From the NCBI GenBank assembly GCA_039193455.1, contig JBCCWO010000004.1, positions 124,001 through 188,000 on the forward strand: 64,000 nucleotides of DNA, read 5' to 3'. The position numbers and the translations under genes were made by a program. The first letter of the stretch is position 1. Every line of letters starts with the position of its first letter. This stretch comes from JBCBGF01 sp039193455. Lineage in GTDB: Bacteria > Pseudomonadota > Alphaproteobacteria > Rhodobacterales > Rhodobacteraceae. The notes under the pieces are model-generated. The model did not search any database and was not told the DNA's origin. It saw only the letters and a list, made by a program, of their open reading frames with translations. Shown here piece by piece: positions 46,850-55,100 of this stretch.

Positions 46850-47098
46850 TCAGTGGCCGCTCAGGCGCGCCTTGTTGCGGCAATAGGACGGCGGCGCGTC
46901 AGCCAACCCGTCTTGCGTATCAAGCCACTGTTTGCATTCCCCGGCCTCGCGGCAGGCCAGGCAATTGAAGACCATGGTCCGAAACTCCTGCGGTGGGAGT
47001 TCCCCCATCTGCATCTGGGTGTCGAGATCTTGGCCAAGCGTGTCGGCCATCCGGGTCATCAACGCGGTGTGTTGGTCGTACTTCGAAAAGAAAGACAT
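46850..47098 (-). CDS. DUF6455-like cysteine-containing protein, copy 2
   Basis: An 82-residue paralogue of the preceding-strand neighbour, with FNCLACREAGECKQWLDTQD and SYCRNKARL. It differs by starting with MSFFSKYDQHTALMTRMADT. The start at 47098 follows the pattern seen in the family; 5 codons upstream another start exists. Gap to copy 1 is 18 nt, so they are one unit. Function unknown. Confidence 0.72.
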   Translation of the reverse strand: MSFFSKYDQHTALMTRMADTLGQDLDTQMQMGELPPQEFRTMVFNCLACREAGECKQWLDTQDGLADAPPSYCRNKARLSGH

Positions 47099-47175
47099 GG
47101 GCAGGCGCTCCAATCTGTGCTGCCCTAACGCTGACAGATTGTCGCGCCCCCCACGTTGATATCGATCAAGCCGCG

Positions 47176-47880
47176 CTAAAGTTGCGCCGCAACCCGCCGC
47201 ACCGTCGCGATCCGCTCGGCATTGGGCGGGTGTGTGCCCAAAAATTGGTCACCTGGATCGGGGATCCGGTTGAAAAACTGGGCGCCCCGCACCGGATCAT
47301 AGCCAGCGGCAAAGGCGATCCGCGTGCCAAGGGCATCGGCTTCAAGCTCAAACTCTTTGGAAAACCGGCGCGCGCCGACGGTGCCGCCGATCTGCTGGGC
47401 GGTTTCAACACCTGCCGCGTCCAGCCCCAGAACCGATCCCAACACCGTCGCAAGCACCGCCCCTTCCATCGCGCGCTGTTGCGTTTCGGGCAGATGCGCC
47501 TCGATATGATGCGCCGCCTCGTGGCCCAGAACAAAAGCCAGCTCGTCCGCGTTCCGCGAATCGCGGATCAGCGTTGCCGTAAACCCGATGATAGGCCGCC
47601 CGTTGCGGTCGAGCGTTTGAAACGCATTCGGTGCCTTGCGCGGATCGTCATCCACGATAATCCGAAAATCGCAGTTCGTGTTGGGTCTGCGCTGGCGGCA
47701 CAGACGCTCGGCCACGGGTTCGACACGCGCCACAACACTGCGGAAATTGGCCGACGCCTGGCTTGCGGGCAGCCGGGCTGACGCCGTCTCACGCGGCGGT
47801 GACTGTGTCGGGGGTGCAGAGGTGGTCGTGATTTCGCACCCGCCCAGAACAACCAAGGCAAAAACAGCAATGAAGCGCAT
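47176..47880 (-). CDS. M48 family metalloprotease, lipoprotein
   Basis: A 234-residue membrane-anchored zinc protease. The lipobox VLGGC puts the lipidated cysteine at 15. The zinc site is HEAAHH (His120, Glu121, His124) with the third ligand expected in the segment FELEADALGTRIAF. This resembles small BepA/LoiP-like envelope proteases that act on outer-membrane proteins. The ATG at 47880 gives the proper lipoprotein signal; upstream frame lacks one. It lies upstream of the DUF6455 pair. Confidence 0.88.
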   Translation of the reverse strand: MRFIAVFALVVLGGCEITTTSAPPTQSPPRETASARLPASQASANFRSVVARVEPVAERLCRQRRPNTNCDFRIIVDDDPRKAPNAFQTLDRNGRPIIGFTATLIRDSRNADELAFVLGHEAAHHIEAHLPETQQRAMEGAVLATVLGSVLGLDAAGVETAQQIGGTVGARRFSKEFELEADALGTRIAFAAGYDPVRGAQFFNRIPDPGDQFLGTHPPNAERIATVRRVAAQL

Positions 47881-48031
47881 CCGTGACCCTTTCAAACTGC
47901 GCGAGGAGCATAGCGATTGGCGATGCCTATGCCAGACCCGGTGAATTTTTTGCAAGCGACCGGCGTGGTTTAGCCAACCCGGTCTTCCCCGGCCCCCTCG
48001 TCACCACGCACACCCGCCCTATCTGCGGTTC

Positions 48032-48418
48032 ATGAGCACCGAGACCACCGTGATATTCAATAACACCTGCCCGATCTGTTCGCGCGAGATCGCGATTTAC
48101 CGCACCCGGGCCGAGGACCACGACCTGCCAATCGGCTTCGTCGGCTTGGACGAGGCCGATCTTGGGCACTACGGCCTGACCGCCGATGCGGCCGCCCGAC
48201 GGCTCTATATGGTTCGGGACGGCCAGCTTATCAGCGGTGTGGACGCCTTCATCGTCCTCTGGCGCGCCCTGCCCGGCTTTGGCTGGCTGGCGCGCCTCGT
48301 GGCCCTGCCCGGCATCCGACATGCGGGCTACGTCGTCTATGATTACGTTCTGGCCCCGCTGCTCTATGCCCTCCACAAGCGCCGCCTCCGGCGGGCTGGC
48401 TTGCGCGCGTCCCGGTGA
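48032..48418 (+). CDS. DUF393 (DCC family) thiol-disulfide oxidoreductase-like protein
   Basis: A 128-residue protein starting MSTETTVIFNNTCPICSREI, with CPIC matching the CxxC of the DCC/DUF393 family. RLYMVRDGQLISGVDAFIVL and WLARLVALPGIRHAGYVVYD are also family-typical. The family is predicted to be a redox fold but has no firm biochemical role. The gene is the first of three plus-strand genes ending with the deacetylase-like enzyme. Confidence 0.8.
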   Translation: MSTETTVIFNNTCPICSREIAIYRTRAEDHDLPIGFVGLDEADLGHYGLTADAAARRLYMVRDGQLISGVDAFIVLWRALPGFGWLARLVALPGIRHAGYVVYDYVLAPLLYALHKRRLRRAGLRASR

Positions 48419-48463
48419 CCGGATAGGCCAGCCCCGACGTCCAGCGACGCAAGGGGCCATGCC

Positions 48464-48703
48464 ATGTTCACCATCGAGCACGAGTTCGACGCCACCGTGA
48501 TCACCCTTGTCGATGACCCTGCCCAGCACCGGCAGGAAGACGTGGCAATAAATGCGTTCGAGGATTGCGTGACGGTCGAACAACTCGACCCGCGGACCGA
48601 CCGCGTCCAGAAAATCACGCTATCCCTTGGCCAGGTGCGCGATCTCGCAGCCGCGCTCGATTTGCCCGAGGGCGTCTACAAGATGCGGCCCAAGGCGCGC
48701 TAG
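48464..48703 (+). CDS. Small hypothetical protein
   Basis: A 79-residue soluble protein (MFTIEHEFDATVITLVDDPA) of alternating strand- and helix-forming residues, with no signal peptide, membrane segment or recognised motif apart from a central acidic stretch INAFEDCVTVEQLD. It lies 45 nt after the DUF393 gene and 51 nt before the deacetylase-family gene on the same strand, so it is probably cotranscribed. Function unknown. Confidence 0.55.
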   Translation: MFTIEHEFDATVITLVDDPAQHRQEDVAINAFEDCVTVEQLDPRTDRVQKITLSLGQVRDLAAALDLPEGVYKMRPKAR

Positions 48704-48754
48704 CCCCTTTCCGCCCTCCCCACGCTGCGCCATGGTGGCGGCGGGGGGACGACA

Positions 48755-49861
48755 ATGACCACAGGCTTTTTCTGCGACGAACGCACCTTTTGGCATACGG
48801 GCCACGGCTATGCCCTGACCACACCGATTGGTGGCCTGGTGCAGCCGCTGGCGGGCGACGGCTTTCCCGACGCGCCCGAGACGCGGCGTCGGTTGAAGAA
48901 CCTGCTCGAAACCTCGGGGTTGATGGCGGAGTTGCACGCAACCTCCGCCCCGCCCGCCACGACCGAAGCACTGCTTCGCGTGCATCCCGAAAGCTATCTG
49001 ACGGAATTCAAAGCATTATCCGATGCCGACGGGGGCGAGCTTGGTCCCCGCGCCCCCTTTTCCCGCGGCGGGTATGAGATCGCGGCCCTCTCGGCTGGGC
49101 TGGCAACATCGGCGTTGCAAGGCGTCCTCACGGGCCGCCTCAGCGCGGCCTACGCGCTCACGCGGCCGCCCGGGCATCACTGCCTGCCCGAGCGCCCGAA
49201 CGGGTTCTGCCTGCTCGCCAACATTGCCATCGCCATCGAAGCGGCCTTCGCCGACGGGCTGAGCGAACGCATCGCGGTGGTGGATTGGGATGTGCACCAC
49301 GGCAACGGAACCGAGGCGATCTTCTATGACCGCGACGATGTCCTGACGATTTCGCTTCATCAAGAGCGGAACTACCCGATGGATCAGGGCGATGCTGGCG
49401 ACACCGGCGCCGGGCGCGGCGACGGCGCGAACGTCAACATCCCCCTGCCCCCTGGCACGGGCCATGCCGGTTACCTGGAGGCGATGGAACGGATCGTTCT
49501 GCCCGCCCTTGCTGCCTACGAGCCCGACGCGATCGTCGTTGCCTGCGGCCTTGATGCCAGCGCGTTCGACCCGCTGGGCCGGATGCTGGCGTCTGCCGAG
49601 ACGTTTCGGCTCATGACCCGTCAGATCAAAACGGCCGCCGCAGATCTCTGCGACGGCCGTCTGACCCTCGTTCACGAAGGCGGATATTCCGAGCTTTATG
49701 CCCCGTTTTGCGGCCATGCCGTTATCGAAGAGCTGTCGGGCAGCGCGATTCGGGCTGCCGATCCGCTTGCCGCTAAGGTGGCGCAACGCCAGCCGGGCCC
49801 CGCCTTCGACGCCTTCGTCAGCGCCCAGATCGCGGCGCTGGCCGAGGCGTTTGGTCTTTAG
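48755..49861 (+). CDS. Histone deacetylase superfamily protein (class II-like)
   Basis: A 368-residue zinc amidohydrolase of the HDAC/acetylpolyamine amidohydrolase superfamily. Visible catalytic elements are the tandem His (RPPGHHCLPERPNGFC), the zinc ligands in VVDWDVHHGNGTEAIF (Asp and His) and VACGLDASAFDPLG (Asp), and the tail Tyr/His region in LVHEGGYSELYAPF. In bacteria such enzymes remove acetyl groups from polyamines, acetoin-related compounds or unidentified amides. Substrate unknown. Stop overlaps that of the convergent DUF1127 gene by 4 bp. Confidence 0.92.
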   Translation: MTTGFFCDERTFWHTGHGYALTTPIGGLVQPLAGDGFPDAPETRRRLKNLLETSGLMAELHATSAPPATTEALLRVHPESYLTEFKALSDADGGELGPRAPFSRGGYEIAALSAGLATSALQGVLTGRLSAAYALTRPPGHHCLPERPNGFCLLANIAIAIEAAFADGLSERIAVVDWDVHHGNGTEAIFYDRDDVLTISLHQERNYPMDQGDAGDTGAGRGDGANVNIPLPPGTGHAGYLEAMERIVLPALAAYEPDAIVVACGLDASAFDPLGRMLASAETFRLMTRQIKTAAADLCDGRLTLVHEGGYSELYAPFCGHAVIEELSGSAIRAADPLAAKVAQRQPGPAFDAFVSAQIAALAEAFGL

Positions 49862-50082
49862 CGCTTGGTGACCGCTTCACGTGCTGCATTTGCAGCAATT
49901 TCGCTGACCCGCGAGGCGCTGATGCCCAGGTCGTCAAGCTCGCGAGGGCTCAGAGCATCAAGCTCGCGCATGGTCTGCGCATACACGCTGCGATAGATCA
50001 GGGCTTCGCGAAAAGCGTCGGCCACGTTTCTGAAAACGTTGAAAAAGCTGCCGGAACGGCGGGTTTCGTTGAGGTATGTCAT
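49858..50082 (-). CDS. DUF1127 family small protein
   Basis: A 74-residue protein with the DUF1127 pattern near its C-terminus: LIYRSVYAQTMRELDALSPR followed by ELDDLGISASRVSEIA. Proteins of this short, arginine-containing group in alphaproteobacteria can bind RNA or affect phosphate and carbon metabolism, but this one is uncharacterised. Divergent from the nitroreductase gene across 191 bp. Confidence 0.85.
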   Translation of the reverse strand: MTYLNETRRSGSFFNVFRNVADAFREALIYRSVYAQTMRELDALSPRELDDLGISASRVSEIAANAAREAVTKR

Positions 50083-50273
50083 TTCGTCTTTCCTTGGGTC
50101 GGGGGGCCGACTCTGCGCCGGTCCGTGTGTCTCGTGTTAGCGGGAACATAGGAACTTTCTGCAGCTGCACAATTCGTGTTTCGACAAAGCCGATATGCGA
50201 AAAACGAATGTCCCCTGCGGCCTTGACCCCCGGCGCCCGAATGCCGAAATGGAGCAATGTAAACGGAGGTAAC

Positions 50274-50843
50274 ATGCCCACTCCCAACCCGCAGGCGCTT
50301 GCCTTTCTGCGCACGCGCCGCTCGCGCCCGGCGAAAACGCTGACCACGCCGGTTCCTGACCGTGAAACGCTGCTGCCGCTTCTCGAAGCGGCGGCGCGCA
50401 GCCCCGATCATGGCAAGCTTGAGCCCTGGCGGTTCATCGTCCTGGAACGGGCCGCTCTAGTCCGGCTTGCCGCGGCGGTCGGCGTGCGCGCGGCCGAAAC
50501 CGGCGCCGAGTCCGAAAAGATGCAGGCGCAATTCGGCACTGCGCATCTGACGGTGGCCGTTGTGGCGTCGCCGAAACCGTCCGAGAAAATCCCGCAAGTG
50601 GAACAGGCCATGTCTGCGGGGGCCGTGTGCCTTGCGCTCTTGAATGCGGCGCTGGCGTCCGGGTGGGGCGCGAACTGGCTGACGGGTTGGGCCGCCCATG
50701 ATCCGGTCTTCTGCCAAACCCATCTGGGCCTGACCGAGGGGGAAACCATCGCCGGGTTCATCCATATCGGAACCGAGACGGCCACCCCGCCCGAACGCCC
50801 CCGCCCCGACATCGCGGCGATTACCACATGGGTTGGCGCATGA
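50274..50843 (+). CDS. Nitroreductase family protein
   Basis: A 189-residue flavin-dependent reductase-type protein of the YdjA-like group. FMN-binding sequence appears as FLRTRRSRPAKTLTTPVPDR (Arg/Ser contacts to the phosphate) and AAARSPDHGKLEPWRFIVLE. The latter half includes MSAGAVCLALLNAALASGWG and the C-terminal ETIAGFIHIG. The ATG at 50274 has GGAGG 6 nt upstream. It is coupled by ATGA to the next gene. Natural substrate unknown. Confidence 0.88.
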   Translation: MPTPNPQALAFLRTRRSRPAKTLTTPVPDRETLLPLLEAAARSPDHGKLEPWRFIVLERAALVRLAAAVGVRAAETGAESEKMQAQFGTAHLTVAVVASPKPSEKIPQVEQAMSAGAVCLALLNAALASGWGANWLTGWAAHDPVFCQTHLGLTEGETIAGFIHIGTETATPPERPRPDIAAITTWVGA

Positions 50844-51538
50844 TCTTCAACGATTTTCTCAAGGCGCTGCACCAGATCGGCGACCCGCGTTTTCGTCGGG
50901 TCCTGTTCATCGGGCTCGGCCTCACCGTGGTTCTGCTGATCGCCGTCTACGCGATTTTTCTGGGCCTTTTGAATTGGTTCCTGCCCGACACGATGACGAT
51001 CCCGTGGCTGGGCGAGGTCACCTGGGTCGACGATCTGCTCTCTGGCGCCTCGATCCTGGTGCTGCTCGCCCTGTCGGTCTTCCTGATGGTCCCTGTAGCC
51101 TCGGCCTTCACCTCGCTCTTTCTCGACGACGTCGCCGACGCGGTCGAGGCGCGGCACTTCCCCGCGCTTACCCCCGCCCCGCGCGTCAGCTTTGCCGAGG
51201 GGGTGCGCGACAGCGTGAACTTTCTGGGCGTCCTGATCGCGGCCAACCTGATCGCACTGATCGGATACCTGTTCCTCGGGCCGCTTGCGCCACTGGGGTT
51301 CATCGCCTTGAACGGCTACCTACTCGGGCGCGAGTATTTTCAGCTCATCGCGCTGCGCCGGTTGGGGCGAAGCGGGGCCAAGGCGGCGCGGCGGCGGCAT
51401 GCGTTTCAGATCTGGGCTGCGGGCGCGCTGATGGCCGCCCCGCTGACGATCCCCATCGTCAACCTGCTGGTCCCGGTCCTGGGCGCCGCGACCTTCACCC
51501 ACCTCTTCCACCGGCTTGAGGGCCAGCGCGCGGGCTGA
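50840..51538 (+). CDS. EI24/CysZ-like membrane protein
   Basis: A 232-residue membrane protein with four or five hydrophobic helices (VLFIGLGLTVVLLIAVYAIF, ILVLLALSVFLMVPVASAF, FLGVLIAANLIALIGYLFLG, IALNGYLLGREYFQLIALR). This is the layout of the EI24 family, which includes the sulfate transporter CysZ. ATGA overlap with the nitroreductase gene. Sulfate transport is possible but not shown. Confidence 0.82.
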   Translation: MIFNDFLKALHQIGDPRFRRVLFIGLGLTVVLLIAVYAIFLGLLNWFLPDTMTIPWLGEVTWVDDLLSGASILVLLALSVFLMVPVASAFTSLFLDDVADAVEARHFPALTPAPRVSFAEGVRDSVNFLGVLIAANLIALIGYLFLGPLAPLGFIALNGYLLGREYFQLIALRRLGRSGAKAARRRHAFQIWAAGALMAAPLTIPIVNLLVPVLGAATFTHLFHRLEGQRAG

Positions 51539-51823
51539 TCAGCCGGCGCTCTCGACCGGACCCATCCGGTTGAACCAGTCGATGTCGCGCACACTGATCA
51601 CACCTGACAGGATGATCGCCGCGACAACCAGCCAGACAAGGGTCGCAACAACGGTCACGACCTTGGCCTTCTTGCGCATGTTGATGCTGGCGGGTGCGCT
51701 GGCATGGGTGCCCGGAACGACTTCGCCCCGGTCGCCCTGTGTCTCCATCCGGATGGGCAAAACAATGAACAGCACCATGAACCAGATCACGGCGTATAGG
51801 ACGAGGCCCGCAACTACCCCCAT
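51539..51823 (-). CDS. DUF1467 family membrane protein
   Basis: A 94-residue protein with two hydrophobic helices (LVLYAVIWFMVLFIVLPIRM and VVATLVWLVVAAIILSGVIS) separated by EVVPGTHASAPASINMRKKA, the pattern of the small DUF1467 family. Start codon shares a base with the epimerase stop (TGATG), so the two genes are coupled. Function unknown. Confidence 0.82.
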   Translation of the reverse strand: MGVVAGLVLYAVIWFMVLFIVLPIRMETQGDRGEVVPGTHASAPASINMRKKAKVVTVVATLVWLVVAAIILSGVISVRDIDWFNRMGPVESAG

Positions 51824-52227
51824 CAGACCTGCTCCAACTCCACCAGCGTGCCGGTGAAATCCTTCGGGTGCAGGAACAGGACCGGCTTGCCATGGGCGCC
51901 AATCTTCGGCTCCCCGTCGCCCAGAACCCGGGCGCCCGACGCTTTCAACTGGTCGCGCGCCGCCAGAATATCATCGACCTCATAACAGACATGATGGATC
52001 CCACCCGACGGGTTCTTCTCAAGAAACCCGGCGATGGGAGAGCCCGCGCCCAGGGGATACAACAGCTCGATCTTGGTGTTCGGAAGCTCGATGAACACCA
52101 CGGTCACGCCGTGGTCGGGCTCATCCTGCGGCGCGCCGACCTTGGCACCCAGCGTATCGCGATACTGCGCCGCCGCGGCCTCCAGATCGGGCACGGCGAT
52201 GGCCACGTGGTTCAGACGTCCGATCAT
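51823..52227 (-). CDS. mce: Methylmalonyl-CoA epimerase
   Basis: Interconverts (S)- and (R)-methylmalonyl-CoA, linking propionyl-CoA carboxylase to the mutase. The 134-residue VOC-fold protein shows the family-typical MIGRLNHVAIAVPDLEAA, FIELPNTKIELLYPLG, GGIHHVCYEVDDI and the ligand-bearing end GTLVELEQV. Catalytic metal ligands fit His7, His89-type and the final Glu. It is about 45 kb from pccA, pccB and the mutase but completes that pathway. Confidence 0.95.
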   Translation of the reverse strand: MIGRLNHVAIAVPDLEAAAAQYRDTLGAKVGAPQDEPDHGVTVVFIELPNTKIELLYPLGAGSPIAGFLEKNPSGGIHHVCYEVDDILAARDQLKASGARVLGDGEPKIGAHGKPVLFLHPKDFTGTLVELEQV

Positions 52228-52365
52228 GGGCGCGCTCCTCTTATCCGTCGCGCCGTTATGGGCATCTGGCTGACCAAGGGCAAGCGGCCCACGGGTCGCG
52301 GTGGGGCGATTAACGCGGCATTAGGCGCAACCGTCCAATCTGCCCATGGAATCGGAGGGAGCGCG

Positions 52366-53085
52366 ATGCCGGAACCCATCGAACAGATCATGATCGGGCA
52401 AAAGCCCACCCGGGATCGCCCGCTCTTGGGCCAGACCGTCCTGGTGATCGAAGACAGCCGCTTTGCGTCCGAAGCGCTGCGTCTGATGTGCCTGCGCTCA
52501 GGCGCGCGCATCCGCCGTGCCGACAGCCTAGCCTCGGCCACGCGGCATCTAACGACCTATCATCCATCCATCGCCGTCGTCGACGTGGGACTGCCCGATG
52601 GCTCGGGGATCGATCTGATCCGCCAGATGGCCGACGCGCAGCCCCGGGTGCCGGTGATCCTCGCCGTGTCGGGCGATGATGGCGTCAAGACCGGGGCGAT
52701 GGCGGCGGGTGCGGACGGCTACCTGGCCAAGCCATTGACCAGCCTTGCCGCCTTCCAGGCCGCGGTGACCGCGCATCTGCCCCAGCGCTTCGGTCTCGCG
52801 CCCTTGCGCAGCGTCGATGACCCGACGCTGGCGCCCGATCAATTGGCCTACCGCGACGATCTGGTCCGCGCCGCGGCCGTTGCCCAGACAGGAACGGATC
52901 AGGGCAGCCTCCGCTATCTGGCGCAGTTCCTGGGGGGCCTTGCAAAAACCGTCGGCGACGGCGCGCTTGAAAAGGCTGCGATTGATCTGGGCACCGCGGT
53001 AGAGGAAGGGGCATCGGTCAAAGCCGCGCTCACCCACCTTGCCAAACTGATCAACGTCCGTCTGGACGACAGCATTCCGGTCTAG
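52366..53085 (+). CDS. Orphan response regulator with helical C-terminal domain
   Basis: A 239-residue two-component receiver protein. The N-terminal 125 residues form the receiver: acidic pocket Glu29/Asp30 in LVIEDSRF, phosphoacceptor Asp73 in IAVVDVGLPDGSGIDL, and the conserved Lys122 in YLAKPLTS. The C-terminal 100 residues are helical and resemble a histidine phosphotransfer bundle (DQGSLRYLAQFLGGLAKTV) but lack the HxxKG histidine, so this part is not a DNA-binding domain either. No kinase gene lies nearby. The ATG at 52366 has GGAGGG upstream. Confidence 0.85.
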   Translation: MPEPIEQIMIGQKPTRDRPLLGQTVLVIEDSRFASEALRLMCLRSGARIRRADSLASATRHLTTYHPSIAVVDVGLPDGSGIDLIRQMADAQPRVPVILAVSGDDGVKTGAMAAGADGYLAKPLTSLAAFQAAVTAHLPQRFGLAPLRSVDDPTLAPDQLAYRDDLVRAAAVAQTGTDQGSLRYLAQFLGGLAKTVGDGALEKAAIDLGTAVEEGASVKAALTHLAKLINVRLDDSIPV

Positions 53086-53816
53086 GTCAACTGCGTCAGC
53101 GCGGGATCGGCGCTGACACGGATATCACGGGTCAGTTCCGACAGCGCCATGATCTGCTGGCCGTCGGCATCGAAATTGCTAGGGGCAAGCCACGCCGCAT
53201 AGGCCGCTTTCAGCGCGGGCCATTCGCTGTCAATCGCGGCAAACCAAGCCGTATCGCGGTTGCGGCCCTTGACGACCGTGGCCTGCCGAAACACGCCCTC
53301 ATAACTCAACCCCAGCCGTTCGGCCGCCCGGCGCGAGGCGCGGTTCAGCGCATCGCATTTCCACTCAAACCGCCGATATCCGGCCTCGAACGCGCCTTGG
53401 ATCATCAACATCATCGCCTCGGTGGCCGCCACGCTCCGCTGCAACTCGGCTGAAAAGTTGATGTGGCCCAACTCGATCGACCCGGCATCGGGCGCGATGC
53501 GAAGATAGCTCAGCACGCCCGCGGCCCGCCCGCTCGCCAGGGGCCGCACCGCGAAAAACATCGGGTCGGCACACCCCTCCATCTCGCGCATCCAGCGTTG
53601 ATAGGCACCCGGGGTTTCAAACGGGCCATAGGGCAGATAGGTCCAGATCGACGGATCGGCACTGTTGGCGCGATGCAGTTCCACGGCCTGCGCGCTGGCC
53701 GACAGCGGCTCGATCCGGCAGAAGCGGCCTTCCGTCACCACCCGCTCGGGCCAGGGTGGCGGTGTCCATCCCGGCACAGCGTGGCCCAAACGGCTAGAAG
53801 TCTCGTCGTCCTGCAT
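53082..53816 (-). CDS. GNAT acetyltransferase (RimJ/RimL type)
   Basis: A 244-residue N-acyltransferase. The sequence carries an N-terminal VTEGRFCRIEPL strand, then YLPYGPFETPGAYQRWMREM, the central strand GRAAGVLSYLRIAPDAGSIE, INFSAELQRSVAATEAMMLM (acetyl-CoA loop) and the family-end RNRDTAWFAAIDSEWPAL. Substrate (protein N-terminus, amino acid or antibiotic) unknown. Convergent overlap of 4 bp with the response-regulator gene. Confidence 0.85.
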   Translation of the reverse strand: MQDDETSSRLGHAVPGWTPPPWPERVVTEGRFCRIEPLSASAQAVELHRANSADPSIWTYLPYGPFETPGAYQRWMREMEGCADPMFFAVRPLASGRAAGVLSYLRIAPDAGSIELGHINFSAELQRSVAATEAMMLMIQGAFEAGYRRFEWKCDALNRASRRAAERLGLSYEGVFRQATVVKGRNRDTAWFAAIDSEWPALKAAYAAWLAPSNFDADGQQIMALSELTRDIRVSADPALTQLT

Positions 53817-53884
53817 TCTACGTCCCCTGCGCCCAGCGATAGCAGCGCCAGGCGGGGGAATGCACGCAGATTCAGCGCCCGGCG

Positions 53885-55090
53885 TCAGAGGATCAGGCCC
53901 GGATCCGCCCCCATCTCAAGCCCCGGAAAGACCGTTTGCTCCAGAACCGAACGCTCCAGCCCAAAGGCCCCGCGCATCGCCCAGGCGGCCACCGCGCGCA
54001 CATCGCCCGTCGGCATCAGATCGCGCCGGTCATAAAGATCCGCTTCGGCAAGACCGGGCCAGCGCCCCAGGACCTGGCCACCCCGCACTGCACCGCCGGC
54101 CACCAGCATCGCGCCACCGGTCCCGTGATCGGTGCCGGCGGTGCCGTTCAACCGCACGGTTCGCCCAAACTCGGTCATGGCGAGCACGGTTGTCTTCTGC
54201 CAGTTTGCGCCCAACCCCTGCTTCAGCGCGAGGATCACATCGGCCAACCGCCCAAGCCGCTGGGTCAAGGGCCCGTCCTGATTGCGATGCGTATCCCAAC
54301 CGTTGATCGAGAATGCGGCAATCCGGGTGTCGCGGTTCAACCGGTCGGCCGCAAAGGCCGCCAGCGCCCGCTCGGACCGCCCGCCTTGTTCTTCCATCAT
54401 CGCCATCATCTCATCCGACGGCATCTCGCCCGCATCCGCCTCGGCCGCCAGCCCATTGGCCAGCGTCATCGCCTGATCGGCGGCGGCGTGAAACAGTGCA
54501 TCCCCTTCATAGAGATGGCCCAGCAACAGTTCTGCCTGCGGCGATAGCGCAAGGCGCAGCGACGGTGCCCAGTTCGCCACTTCTGCGGGGCCAGACAGGA
54601 TCTTGAGGTTGCCTTGCCCGATGGCAAACGCCGTCTCACCCTCCAACCCCGGCACCGTCTGCAACATCCGGTTCAGCCAACCGTCCCGCGCAATCGGCGC
54701 ATCCATTGCCGTCCCCGCTTCAAGCAGATCCTGCCCGTCAAAATGGCTGCGCTTGTCGCGATAGGGCGTCGACACCGCCTGCACGAACCCAAGCTCCCCC
54801 GCCTGCCACAGCGGCGCGAGCGCCCCAAGCCCGGGATGCATCTCGTAAAACCCGTCTAGCGCGAGGCCATCGCCGCCAACCCCCGGGCGGGTTTGGGCAA
54901 AGTTGCGGTCACCCACCGGCCGCACTGCATCCAGCCCATCCATCCCGCCGCGCAGGATCAAAACCACCAGCCGCGCGTCCCAGGGCGCGGCGGCAAAGGT
55001 CATCGAGGTCATCAAGGGATGCGCCGCCGCCGAACAGGCCACCGTACCCGCGCCCCGCAACAGCCCCCGCCGTGTGATCAGATCGCCCAT
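53885..55090 (-). CDS. DUF1501 family protein, Tat-exported
   Basis: A 401-residue exported protein. The twin-arginine signal is visible as LITRRGLLRGAGTVACSAAA. The mature part has the DUF1501 pattern (VVLILRGGMDGLDAVRP, FNGSHFDGQ-like segment as RSHFDGQDLLEAGT, MTEFGRTVRLNGTAGTDHGTGGAM). DUF1501 and DUF1800 genes commonly occur together in many bacteria; their roles are unknown. The ATG at 55090 follows from the Tat signal. It lies 10 nt downstream of the DUF1800 stop and so is cotranscribed with it. Confidence 0.9.
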   Translation of the reverse strand: MGDLITRRGLLRGAGTVACSAAAHPLMTSMTFAAAPWDARLVVLILRGGMDGLDAVRPVGDRNFAQTRPGVGGDGLALDGFYEMHPGLGALAPLWQAGELGFVQAVSTPYRDKRSHFDGQDLLEAGTAMDAPIARDGWLNRMLQTVPGLEGETAFAIGQGNLKILSGPAEVANWAPSLRLALSPQAELLLGHLYEGDALFHAAADQAMTLANGLAAEADAGEMPSDEMMAMMEEQGGRSERALAAFAADRLNRDTRIAAFSINGWDTHRNQDGPLTQRLGRLADVILALKQGLGANWQKTTVLAMTEFGRTVRLNGTAGTDHGTGGAMLVAGGAVRGGQVLGRWPGLAEADLYDRRDLMPTGDVRAVAAWAMRGAFGLERSVLEQTVFPGLEMGADPGLIL

Positions 55091-55100
55091 GCTCTCGCTC

